Source: Aquibium sp. ELW1220 (GTDB taxonomy: Bacteria > Pseudomonadota > Alphaproteobacteria > Rhizobiales > Rhizobiaceae). Taken from it: a stretch of DNA of 64,000 nucleotides. Positions 56,620-64,000 of this stretch are shown here, in pieces; positions within the stretch are counted from its first letter, which is position 1, and every line of letters starts with the position of its first letter. Location: contig NZ_JAOAOQ010000014.1 in assembly GCF_030398385.1 (NCBI RefSeq), positions 14,606 through 78,605 on the forward strand, given 5' to 3'. The translations under genes were made by a program, and so were the position numbers. The notes under the pieces are model-generated. The model did no database searches and was not told where the DNA came from. It saw nothing but the letters and a program-made list of their open reading frames with translations.

Positions 56620-57066
56620 TCAGAAGGCCTCGATCTGCAGGCCGAGACCGACCCGGAAGACCAGGGTCGTGACGACCGCCGTCGCGACGGCCAGTGCCGC
56701 CGCCGTCACGACCGACGTGTTCCGGTTGCCCAGGGCGGACAGGAACACCACCAGGAACACCGACGCCAGGAGACCGGCCGCCTCCACGGTGAAGGCGAAG
56801 GCGAGGAAGGCGGCGATGACGAAAAGCGTCCCGCGCAGCCGGTCCATGCCCATGGGCTGCGGAACCGGGCCAGGGCGTGCGGTGACGACCATGAAGAGGG
56901 CCAGCGCCAGCATGACGCAGCCGAGAATGATCGGGAAATAGCCCGGTCCCATGTTGCGCAGCGTTCCCAGCTTGTAGTGGGACGCCTCGAAGATGATGAA
57001 GGCGCCGATCGCTGCGGTCACGAGCCCGGCGATCAGGTCCTCCATCCGTTCGGTCACGTATCGCAT
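56620..57066 (-). CDS. tctB: tripartite tricarboxylate transporter small membrane subunit
   Basis: 148 residues, four membrane segments, with the TctB start (AGLVTAAIGAFIIFEASHYKLGT) and NMGPGYFPIILG. ATG at 57066 is preceded by GGGAGGAAT. Upstream frames to 57516 run antisense to the SDR gene and are not coding. Confidence 0.85.
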   Translation of the reverse strand: MRYVTERMEDLIAGLVTAAIGAFIIFEASHYKLGTLRNMGPGYFPIILGCVMLALALFMVVTARPGPVPQPMGMDRLRGTLFVIAAFLAFAFTVEAAGLLASVFLVVFLSALGNRNTSVVTAAALAVATAVVTTLVFRVGLGLQIEAF

Positions 57067-57104
57067 AGATTCCTCCCTTGGGATCGGATGCGTCCAGTTG
57101 TTCG

Positions 57105-58364
57105 TCAGGGATGCAGACCGGCGGAAATCTCCTGCCCGGTGATCATCCCCGCGCCGTCGCTCGCGAGATAGCGGCAGAGGGCCTCCAGCCCCGCCACTGC
57201 CGCACCGCGCCAGGCGACCGCATTCACCCGCATGCCGGCGGGCGCCCATTCGAGTGCGAGCGTCCGCGCCAGCATGCCGCCGGCCGCCGTCGCGGCCGCA
57301 AGGCCCGGGTCGCGGCCTTCGCCGTGTACGAAGAGGAGCGAGAAGTTCGCGGTGCGCGCGGGGTGCGCCGCGCAGGCGACGGCCGTCTGGCGCACCCTGC
57401 GCAGCGTCTCGCCCGCGGTGCAGGGCTGCATCAGTCCGCGCATGTCGATCACGGCTGAGAGCGGGCCGGCGGAGCCGAGGCCCGCCGGGTCGTCCATCCG
57501 CACGACGTCCTGCCATCCGGACAGGGCGGACATTCCGCTGGCGCCGATCACCGCGATGCGGCCGTCCGCTTCGGAGCCGGCCAGCGGTGCCGCGCCCGCC
57601 GGCGCGGGACCGGCCAGTCCGCCGCCGTCGACAAGAATCGTCTCGCCCGCGAGCACGCCGCCCTGCGGGCTTGCCATGAAGGCGATCGCCGATGCGATGT
57701 CGTCCGGGGTCGCCATGCGGCCGAGCGGAATGCCGGCGATGACCTTGTCGAGGTCGACGCGTCCGGTCCGGTGGAGTTCGTCCACCAGCGGCGTGCGGGT
57801 ATAGCCTGGCGCGACGGCCGAAATGCCGATGCCCAGCGCTGCAAAGGAATCGCGGCTGGCGCGGGTCAATGCGGCGATGCCTGCCTTGGTCGCGCTGTAG
57901 GGGCCGCGCAGCGCCAGCGGCTTGAACGACGCGCCGGAGGCGAGGTTGACGATCGCCGAGCCCGGCGCCAGCACGATGCGCGACGCCTCGCAGATCGCCT
58001 CGACCGCGGACAGGTTGAGATCGACGAGCCGGTCGAACGCCGCCTGTGGAAGCTCGACCAGCGCGCGTCCGGAACTGTCGGTCACGCCGGCATTGTTGAC
58101 GATCACGTCGAGACCGCCGAGCAGGGCCGCAGCGCGCGCCGGCAGGGCGGCAGCCGCGTCGCGGTCGGTCAGATCGATCGCAAGGGCCACGTGGCCTTCG
58201 CCCAGCGCCTCGGCACGCTCACGGGCGGCGTTGCCGTCGATGTCGGCGAGCGCGAGGCGATACCCCTGCTTCGCCAATGCGCGGCATGCGGCCCAGCCGA
58301 TCCCGTTGGCGCCGCCGGTGACCAGCGCCCGTCTGCCTTCGGCTTTGCTCTCCTCCCTCGTCAT
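57105..58364 (-). CDS. SDR fused to a degenerate second SDR-like domain
   Basis: 419 residues. Residues 1-250 are a complete SDR: TGGANGIG 16-23, NNAG 90-93, Ser143, Tyr156-x3-Lys160, and a DGGG end. Residues about 267-419 resemble another SDR lacking key parts: RIAVIGASGMS replaces the glycine-rich loop, and at the place of YxxxK stands LAAAT (355-359), followed by the SDR-typical ARTLALEWAPAGMRVNAVAW and YLASDGAGMITGQEISAG. So one active and one pseudo-domain in a single chain. Redox substrate unknown; part of the long operon. Confidence 0.85.
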   Translation of the reverse strand: MTREESKAEGRRALVTGGANGIGWAACRALAKQGYRLALADIDGNAARERAEALGEGHVALAIDLTDRDAAAALPARAAALLGGLDVIVNNAGVTDSSGRALVELPQAAFDRLVDLNLSAVEAICEASRIVLAPGSAIVNLASGASFKPLALRGPYSATKAGIAALTRASRDSFAALGIGISAVAPGYTRTPLVDELHRTGRVDLDKVIAGIPLGRMATPDDIASAIAFMASPQGGVLAGETILVDGGGLAGPAPAGAAPLAGSEADGRIAVIGASGMSALSGWQDVVRMDDPAGLGSAGPLSAVIDMRGLMQPCTAGETLRRVRQTAVACAAHPARTANFSLLFVHGEGRDPGLAAATAAGGMLARTLALEWAPAGMRVNAVAWRGAAVAGLEALCRYLASDGAGMITGQEISAGLHP

Positions 58365-58402
58365 CGCCGGGCGCTCAGAGTGTGTGAATCAATCGAGGAC
58401 GC

Positions 58403-58467
58403 GAAAGAATGCCCACTGAAATCCTTGCGATTTTTGGCTCAAGCTGCTCGGAGACGGGCATTCTTTC
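58403..58467. repeat. 12-bp inverted repeat between two SDR genes
   Basis: GAAAGAATGCCC at 58403-58414 and GGGCATTCTTTC at 58456-58467 are perfect complements with a 41-base spacer. They occupy most of the only sizeable gap (111 bp) in the long operon. Could be an internal regulatory site or an mRNA hairpin. Confidence 0.6.
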
Positions 58468-58475
58468 ACATCCTC

Positions 58476-59228
58476 TCAGGTGATCGCGATGCCGATGCCG
58501 CCGTCGGCCGACAGCACCTGTCCGGTGATGAAATCGCTCTCCGGCTCCATCAGGTAGACGATCGCGCGCGCGATGTCGTCGACCGTGCCCAGCCGCCCGA
58601 GCGGGGTGTTGGCGATGCGCCTGGCGTCGCGGTCCGCGTTGCGGTGCTTTGCGGTTCCCTCGGTCGGGACCGCAGACGGTGCGACCGCGTTGACGCGAAT
58701 GTTGCGCGCGCCCAGTTCGACAGCGGCCGCCCGCGTCAGGCCCATCACGCCGGCCTTGATCCCGCTGTAGACGAGCGAGTTCGGCGCCGAACGGAAGCCT
58801 GCGGCCGACGCGACGTTGACGATCGTTCCGCCGCGCTGCGCATCCATCGCGGCGGCTGCGGCCTTGATGCCCCAGATGACGCCGGAGAAACCGATCGCCA
58901 GCATGCGCTCGACCGTTTCGGGCGCGATGTCGGGGATTGCCTGGTAGCGGACCCAGGCGGCGTTGTTCACCAGTCCGTCGAAACGCCCCGTCTCCCGCAC
59001 CACCGCTGCAACGGCAGCTTCGATCCCCTCTGCCGTCGCGACGTTCTGCACGACGGGGATGGCGATGCCGCCGGAGGCGGTGATCTCCGCGACGGCCTCT
59101 TCGACGAATTCCGGCTTGAGATCGTTGATGGCGACCGCCCAGCCCCGCGCGGCGAGATGCCTGGCGGTCGCGCGGCCGATGCCGTGGCCCGACCCCGTGA
59201 TGAGCACCGACTTGCGGTCAGTTGGCAT
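58476..59228 (-). CDS. SDR-family dehydrogenase
   Basis: 250 residues: TGSGHGIG near residue 11, NNAAW, catalytic Ser in VASAAG, YSGIK, end in SADGGIG. Its end is near the inverted repeat, and its start overlaps the next gene by 11 bases. Typical 3-hydroxyacyl-CoA or alcohol dehydrogenase of the pathway. Confidence 0.88.
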   Translation of the reverse strand: MPTDRKSVLITGSGHGIGRATARHLAARGWAVAINDLKPEFVEEAVAEITASGGIAIPVVQNVATAEGIEAAVAAVVRETGRFDGLVNNAAWVRYQAIPDIAPETVERMLAIGFSGVIWGIKAAAAAMDAQRGGTIVNVASAAGFRSAPNSLVYSGIKAGVMGLTRAAAVELGARNIRVNAVAPSAVPTEGTAKHRNADRDARRIANTPLGRLGTVDDIARAIVYLMEPESDFITGQVLSADGGIGIAIT

Positions 59229-60222
59229 GGTTTTCCTCCCGGTACCATTCGTTCGACGACGAGGCGATCAGCGCCTGGCCGAACCGTTCGAGCAGGTCGG
59301 CCGCCGCGCCGTAGCTGCCTTGCGCCCGCATCTGCCGCAGGTGGCGGTGCAGCGGGACCTCCCAGGTGAAGCCCATGCCGCCGAATATCTGGATGGCGTT
59401 CTCGGCAACCGCCGGACCCGAGCGCGCAGCGTTCAGCCAGGCGGCCTCGCGCACCAGGTCGGCATCCTCGCGATGCGCCGAAAGCGCGCGCGCAATGCCG
59501 TTCCTGATCGTCTCGGTCACCAGCGCGTCGCGCGACATCTTGTGGCGCAGCACCTGATAGCTGGACAGCGGGCGCCCGAACTGCTCGCGCCCCTGCGCGT
59601 GCCCGATCGCCAAAGAGAGGCAATGCGACGCCGAGCCGAGGATGTGGGCGGCGCGCAGGAGATCGGCGTCGGCCCGCAGGGCACGCACCGCCTCGGCGCC
59701 AAGTTCGATGCCCGTAACGGGTCCGTCGGTCCTCACCGGTGCGGAGGGCAGGTCCACGTCCCATCGGTCCGAAGACGGCTCGACACGGACGACGTTGCTC
59801 GCCGCCGCGAGGACGGCGCCGCCATCGGCGCGGAAGATCAGGATGCGGTCGGCTTCCTCGGCCAGCGGCGCGTGGCCGACGAGCCCGTCCTCGGCGACGC
59901 CGCTCCAGGCGATGGTGGCGAGACTTTCGCCGCTGAGGATCCGGCCGGCCTCGGCAGCATCGACGCCGGCGAGCGCCCTGGCCAGGACCATCGCCTCGAT
60001 CAGCGGATAGGCGAGCAGGCCGGAACCCGCCGCAGCCACCACCGGCACGGCGTGGCGCAAGGACAGGCCGAGCCCGCCTGCTTCTTCCGGCGCGATCACG
60101 CCGAACAGCCCGGCCTCGGCGAGAAGACGCGCGCGTGCGCGGCCGTCGGAGGCCTTGGCGCAGGCCTCGACCACGGCCCGGGCCGTATCCTCGAAGTCCT
60201 TCGGATCAATCTCGTCGGTCAT
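59218..60222 (-). CDS. acyl-CoA dehydrogenase, small divergent subunit type
   Basis: 334 residues, about 50 shorter than normal. The middle domain is reduced, and the C-terminus has FGGMGFTWEVPLHRHLRQM, as in the partner subunits of heteromeric dehydrogenases (steroid FadE28/FadE29-like pairs). The usual YEGT motif is missing. It lies 3 bases after the acyl-CoA dehydrogenase gene at 60226, which suggests the two proteins assemble together. Confidence 0.82.
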   Translation of the reverse strand: MTDEIDPKDFEDTARAVVEACAKASDGRARARLLAEAGLFGVIAPEEAGGLGLSLRHAVPVVAAAGSGLLAYPLIEAMVLARALAGVDAAEAGRILSGESLATIAWSGVAEDGLVGHAPLAEEADRILIFRADGGAVLAAASNVVRVEPSSDRWDVDLPSAPVRTDGPVTGIELGAEAVRALRADADLLRAAHILGSASHCLSLAIGHAQGREQFGRPLSSYQVLRHKMSRDALVTETIRNGIARALSAHREDADLVREAAWLNAARSGPAVAENAIQIFGGMGFTWEVPLHRHLRQMRAQGSYGAAADLLERFGQALIASSSNEWYREENHAN

Positions 60223-60225
60223 GGA

Positions 60226-61422
60226 TCAGGACGCCCTGGAGAGGTTGAGGATGCGCTTGCCGATGATGTCCAGCTGGATCTCGGTCGTTCCGGCGTAGAT
60301 CGTCTCGGCGCGGCTGTGCAGATAGATCGCCTCCATCCGCGCCTTGACGTCGCGAAGCGCCTGGCCTGCGGTCGGCGGGAAGCGGGAGACGACCTCGAAG
60401 GCGATCTGGGCGAAGCGCTGGTGCGATTCGGACCAGTAGAGCTTCGGGAAGCTGCCGCGCGGTCCGATCTCCTCGCCCGCCAGCAGGCTTTCCACCAGCG
60501 TCTCGACGTGGCCCTTCAGCATCTCGATCTCGACGCGGATCTGCGCCAGCTCGCGCGCGTAGCCCTGCAGGATCGCCAGGCTGCGGGCGTCCGTGCGGCA
60601 GGCCGCGATCAGGTGGTCGAGCTCGCTCTCGAAGCGCCAGGCCCGGTACATGCGGTTCGTCGCACGTTCGATCGACAGGACCCGCGTCGCCGCGAGCCAG
60701 CCCTCGTCCGGTGCTCCCAGCATGTCGGCCTCGTCGACGATGACGTCGCTGAAGAAGACCTCGCAGAAGGAGCGATCGCCATCCATGGAGCGGATCTCGC
60801 GCACGTCGATTCCCGGCCGGTCCATCGGCACGGCAAACAGCACCAGGCCGCGGTGGCGGTCTTCGGGAACGCCGGTGCGGGCGAGAAGCAGGCAGCGCTG
60901 CGACTTCGACGCGCCGCTGGTCCAGATCTTCTGGCCGTTGACGCGCCAGCCGTCGGCGCAGCGCTCGACGCGGGTACGGAGACCGGCCAGATCCGAACCG
61001 GCGCCGGGCTCGGAAAAGCCCTGGCACCAGATGGTGTCCATGCCGAGGATCGCAGGCAGGAACTCCGCCTTCTGGCGCTCGTCGCCGACGGCGAGCACGA
61101 TCGGGCCGACAAGCTCCTTGCCGATCGAATTGACCGCGTTGGGCGCGGGCGCGAGCCCGATCTCCCGGTTGGCCTCGAGATGCTCGCGCAGCGTCAGACC
61201 GTGGCCGCCATAGGCCGTGGGCCAGGTGATCCCTGCCAGGCCAGCCCTGTAGAGCGCGGCCTCGAAGCGCTTCAGTTCGTCGAGCGTGGCGCGCGGCTCG
61301 TGCGCCCGGTCGGTGCGCAGGCGATCGGTCAGGTTTTCCTGCAACCAGCGCCGGGCGTGGGCCGCATAGGCTCCGGGCCTTTCGGCGGAGGGAAGGATGC
61401 CCTTCGCGGCGGCAATGGTCAT
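60226..61422 (-). CDS. acyl-CoA dehydrogenase, large partner
   Basis: 398 residues with CQGFSEPGAGSDLAGL and KIWTSGASKSQ of the FAD/acyl pocket. The usual catalytic Glu of YEGT is Ala here (IYAGTTEIQL), as in several members acting on bulky or cyclic acyl-CoAs in which another residue, or a partner subunit, provides the base. Coupled to the ligase gene by a 4-base overlap. Confidence 0.86.
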   Translation of the reverse strand: MTIAAAKGILPSAERPGAYAAHARRWLQENLTDRLRTDRAHEPRATLDELKRFEAALYRAGLAGITWPTAYGGHGLTLREHLEANREIGLAPAPNAVNSIGKELVGPIVLAVGDERQKAEFLPAILGMDTIWCQGFSEPGAGSDLAGLRTRVERCADGWRVNGQKIWTSGASKSQRCLLLARTGVPEDRHRGLVLFAVPMDRPGIDVREIRSMDGDRSFCEVFFSDVIVDEADMLGAPDEGWLAATRVLSIERATNRMYRAWRFESELDHLIAACRTDARSLAILQGYARELAQIRVEIEMLKGHVETLVESLLAGEEIGPRGSFPKLYWSESHQRFAQIAFEVVSRFPPTAGQALRDVKARMEAIYLHSRAETIYAGTTEIQLDIIGKRILNLSRAS

Positions 61423-63557
61423 GTCTGGGCCTCATGATGATGCCGTGCTGCGGGAACGATCAGCGCATCGAGCGCGATCACGCCCTGCCCCCTGGGGCGC
61501 ACGAGCAAGGGGTTGATGTCGATTTCCGCCACATCCGCTGCGTGGCGGGCGGCGAAGCGCGAGAGCGCAGCGATCGTCTCGCACAGCGCCTCCAGATCCG
61601 CGTGCGGCCGGCCGCGGGCGCCGTCGAGCAGGGGAAACGCCTTGAGTTCCCTCAGCATCGCGCCGGCTTCGGCCGCCGTCACGGGTGCAAGCCGCAGCGC
61701 GGTGTCCTTGAAGATCTCCGCGAACACGCCGCCGAGACCGACCATCACCGCCGGCCCGAAGGTCGGATCGCGCGTGACGCCGAGAATGAGCTCGGTGCCG
61801 CCGGAGGTCATGGGCGACACCAGGACGCCGTCGATGCGCGCGCCGGGCGCATGCCTGCGGGCAGCGGCCAGGATCCGGCCGAAGGCCGCGGCGGCCGCCG
61901 GGGCGCCCGTCACGTTCAGTTCCACGCCGCCGATGTCGCTCTTGTGCTGGATGTCGGGCGACAGGATCTTCAGCGCGACCGGGCCGCCGATGGTCTCCGC
62001 TGCGGCGCTGGCCTCGTCCGGCGTCGTCGCCAGGACGTCCGCGACGCACGGCACGCCGGCTGCGCCGAGGGCTGCCTTCGCCGTCGCCTCGTTGCGGAAG
62101 GCGGACGGATCGAGCGGCGCGGCCTCGACGGTTCGAGTTGCCCCGGCATCGTCCGCCCCGGCGCCGATCGTCGCGATCGCGGCGATGCCGGCCATGGCCG
62201 CGTCGATGGTGGGGAAGCAGGCGATTCCCATCGATCGCAGTTCGGCGATCGCGTCGGCGGGACCTGGAATGCAGGCCACGATCAGACTGTCGGGATGACG
62301 CTCGATCACTCGCGAGAAGGCGGCGGTGAAGACGGTGCGCAGACGCGGAATCTCCATGCCGAGCGCGAGCATCAGGCAGACGACGTTGTTGGCGTCGTCG
62401 GTGACGGTCGCCTCCAGAAGCTGCTCCATGATGTCGGGATTGGCCGACATCTGCGCCGTCGCGTCGATCGGGTTGACGGCGGAGGCAAGCGGCAGGGCCG
62501 CCTTGATCCGCGCCTGCGCCGCATCCCCGAGCGGCGTGACCGCGACGCCGTTGGCCGAGGCAGCGTCCGCCATCATGACGCCGAATCCGCCCGAGGCGGC
62601 GATCAGCGCGACCGAAGGCGCGCCGGCGATCCGCCGCGCGCCGATGGCCTCGATGGCCGCGCCGACCTGCACGAGCGCCTCAAGCGAATGCACCCGGATC
62701 GCGCCATAGCGGGCAAAGACCGCATCGAACACCCGGTCGCTGCCAGCGAGGCCGCCGGTATGCGACAGCGCCGCCTTCTGTCCGACTTCCGATGTGCCGA
62801 TCTTGAGGATGACGACCGGCTTGCCGGCCGCGCGCGCCCGGTCGAGCGCCTGGACCAGGCGCGGACCGTCGCGGCAGGTCTCGAGGCAGCACAGGATCAT
62901 CGACGTGTCCTCGTCGTCGGCGAGCCAGGCGATGGCGTCGCCGGCCTGCACGTCGGCTTCGTTGCCGGTGGCGATGAAGCGGGCCACGCCCGCGCCGCTG
63001 TCTCGCAGCTGGCGTAGCGCCGCACTGCCCACATTGCCGCTCTGCGACACGATGGACACGCCGCCTACGGCGGGCATCTCGTTCTCGAGCGCGACGGAGA
63101 AGGTGCCGATCGCCCGTTCGCGCACGCTGACGGAGCCGAGGCAGTTCGGCCCGACGATGCGCATGCCCGAAGTCCTGGCGAGCTCCGTCACCCGGGCCTG
63201 CAGCGCCGCGCCGTCCGGGCCGCTTTCGGCGAAACCCGCGCTGAGCACAATGGCAGCGCCAGCGCCTCGGCGCGCCGCAGCCTCGAGGGCGGCGACCGCG
63301 GCAGCCCCGGGAACCGCCACCAGAACGAGGTCGGGAGCTTCGGGCAGGGCCTCGATCGAGGCGTAGGACGGCAGACCCTGGATGATGTCCGTCTTCGGAT
63401 TGACCGGATAGATCGCTCCGGGAAAGCCATGCCTGACGAGCAGGTGCACCGGCCGGCCACCCGTCTTGGTCGGGTCGGACGAGGCGCCCACCACCGCGAT
63501 CGAGCGCGGCAGGAACAGCGGATCGAGCCTGGGCCGCTCGAAGGTCGGCACGTCCAT
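61419..63557 (-). CDS. NDP-forming acyl-CoA synthetase
   Basis: 712 residues; CoA-binding domain (SIAVVGASSDPTKTGG), ligase domain with LSHTGGLAGSDRV containing the phospho-His, and ATP-grasp with HKSDIGGVELNV. It activates the imported acid. Same family as the 43021 gene but clearly different in sequence. Start at 63557; one base after the stop of the gene upstream. Confidence 0.88.
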   Translation of the reverse strand: MDVPTFERPRLDPLFLPRSIAVVGASSDPTKTGGRPVHLLVRHGFPGAIYPVNPKTDIIQGLPSYASIEALPEAPDLVLVAVPGAAAVAALEAAARRGAGAAIVLSAGFAESGPDGAALQARVTELARTSGMRIVGPNCLGSVSVRERAIGTFSVALENEMPAVGGVSIVSQSGNVGSAALRQLRDSGAGVARFIATGNEADVQAGDAIAWLADDEDTSMILCCLETCRDGPRLVQALDRARAAGKPVVILKIGTSEVGQKAALSHTGGLAGSDRVFDAVFARYGAIRVHSLEALVQVGAAIEAIGARRIAGAPSVALIAASGGFGVMMADAASANGVAVTPLGDAAQARIKAALPLASAVNPIDATAQMSANPDIMEQLLEATVTDDANNVVCLMLALGMEIPRLRTVFTAAFSRVIERHPDSLIVACIPGPADAIAELRSMGIACFPTIDAAMAGIAAIATIGAGADDAGATRTVEAAPLDPSAFRNEATAKAALGAAGVPCVADVLATTPDEASAAAETIGGPVALKILSPDIQHKSDIGGVELNVTGAPAAAAAFGRILAAARRHAPGARIDGVLVSPMTSGGTELILGVTRDPTFGPAVMVGLGGVFAEIFKDTALRLAPVTAAEAGAMLRELKAFPLLDGARGRPHADLEALCETIAALSRFAARHAADVAEIDINPLLVRPRGQGVIALDALIVPAARHHHEAQT

Positions 63558-63558
63558 G

Positions 63559-64000
63559 TCAGCGACCCTTGAACACCGGCGATCGCTTTTCGAGGAAGGC
63601 CGTGCGGGCCTCCAGCGCGTCCTCGGTCCTGGACAGCGCCATGGTGAAGTTCTGCTCCATCCGATAGCCGTCGCGCTGCGGCATTTCCTCGACCATGTTC
63701 GAGGTCTGCTTGGCATATTTCATCGCCAGCGGCGCCTTGCCAGCGATTTCCTGCGCCACCGCCATCGCAGTCGGGATCAGGTCCTTCTCGCTCGTGACCT
63801 CTTCGATGATCGAGCGCTCCTTCAGTTCGGCAGCCGTCAGGCGGACGCCGGTGAAGAACATCCGCCGCGCGGTCGAGCGGCCGAAGAGTGCGTGCACCAT
63901 GGCGGCTCCGCCGGCGAGGCCGACATTGATCTCCGGCATGCCGAAGCGCGCCTCCTCGGAGGCATAATAGATGTCGCAGGCGGCCATCAGCCCCAGGCCC
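63559..64000 (-). CDS. enoyl-CoA hydratase/isomerase family protein, 5' end cut by window edge
   Basis: About 147 C-terminal residues: the second oxyanion loop (GLMAACDIYYASEEARFG), PEINVGLAGGAAMVHALFG, and the C-terminal helices ending KRSPVFKGR. Continues beyond the window; it is the most upstream visible gene of the long operon. Confidence 0.85.
   Translation of the reverse strand, partial: GLGLMAACDIYYASEEARFGMPEINVGLAGGAAMVHALFGRSTARRMFFTGVRLTAAELKERSIIEEVTSEKDLIPTAMAVAQEIAGKAPLAMKYAKQTSNMVEEMPQRDGYRMEQNFTMALSRTEDALEARTAFLEKRSPVFKGR

Noticed and set aside
56620-57516. Extension of tctB to 57516
   Set aside because: The added part overlaps the SDR-fusion gene in another frame; the TctB family begins at 57066 with a good ribosome-binding site.

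Overview
The window looks like a chromosomal segment of a GC-rich alphaproteobacterium. Codon use, GTG/TTG starts coupled to upstream stops, the abundance of ABC/TRAP/TTT solute transporters and acyl-CoA genes, and the families of short intergenic palindromes all resemble Rhizobiales of the Mesorhizobium/Phyllobacteriaceae type. That placement is inference; no rRNA or other marker is present. The window is largely a catabolic region: about 60 genes, dominated by uptake systems and CoA-dependent degradation.

Region 1 (1-17.1 kb, mostly + strand) is a nearly complete aerobic tryptophan/anthranilate pathway. It holds tryptophan 2,3-dioxygenase (kynA), an alpha/beta hydrolase with kynurenine-formamidase motifs (divergent, at the left end), kynureninase (kynU), 2-aminobenzoate-CoA ligase, and the fused 2-aminobenzoyl-CoA monooxygenase/reductase. 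SDR, enoyl-CoA hydratase and acyl-CoA dehydrogenase genes follow for the beta-oxidation-like steps, with a RidA-family imine/enamine deaminase and a complete branched-chain-type ABC importer. A MarR regulator sits inside the cluster, and a dense palindromic operator candidate lies before its first gene. Four related mosaic repeats separate the catabolic genes.

Region 2 (17.1-27.3 kb) is mixed: an AAA/DUF4143 ATPase with its own start-overlapping inverted repeat, an EamA permease, a second liv-type ABC operon without its own adjacent co-directional binding protein, a DUF1801 gene, a decayed copy of a livM 3' end, an MNT-HEPN toxin-antitoxin pair, a strong bidirectional terminator, a convergent binding-protein gene, and an orphan znuA behind a Zur-like box.

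Region 3 (27.3-39.3 kb): an Lrp regulator divergent from a fused indolepyruvate:ferredoxin oxidoreductase; a DadA-like FAD oxidoreductase with a TRAP transporter, a TSUP permease and a BASS-type permease; and a convergent CYTH-CHAD protein.

Region 4 (39.3-48.5 kb, - strand): a LysR regulator followed by MaoC dehydratase, adenosine-deaminase-family hydrolase, NDP-forming acyl-CoA synthetase, enoyl-CoA hydratase and a NitT/Tau-type ABC importer. This looks like one operon of unknown substrate.

Region 5 (48.9-64 kb): tRNA-Asp and tRNA-Val on opposite strands, a secreted esterase, an IS256-family transposase relic, and then a long - strand operon. The operon carries an SMP-30 lactonase, three acyl-CoA dehydrogenases, two enoyl-CoA hydratases, a CaiB-type CoA-transferase, TctAB permease, two SDRs (one a fusion with a degenerate second SDR domain) and an NDP-forming acyl-CoA synthetase; its substrate is unknown. 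No thiolase is visible anywhere in the window, so every acyl-CoA pathway here must finish with enzymes encoded elsewhere. The most promising leads for undescribed biology are the two unassigned acyl-CoA operons (regions 4 and 5), the SDR-pseudoSDR fusion, the DUF4143 ATPase with its operator-like repeat, and the fully integrated kyn-abm-transporter cluster.
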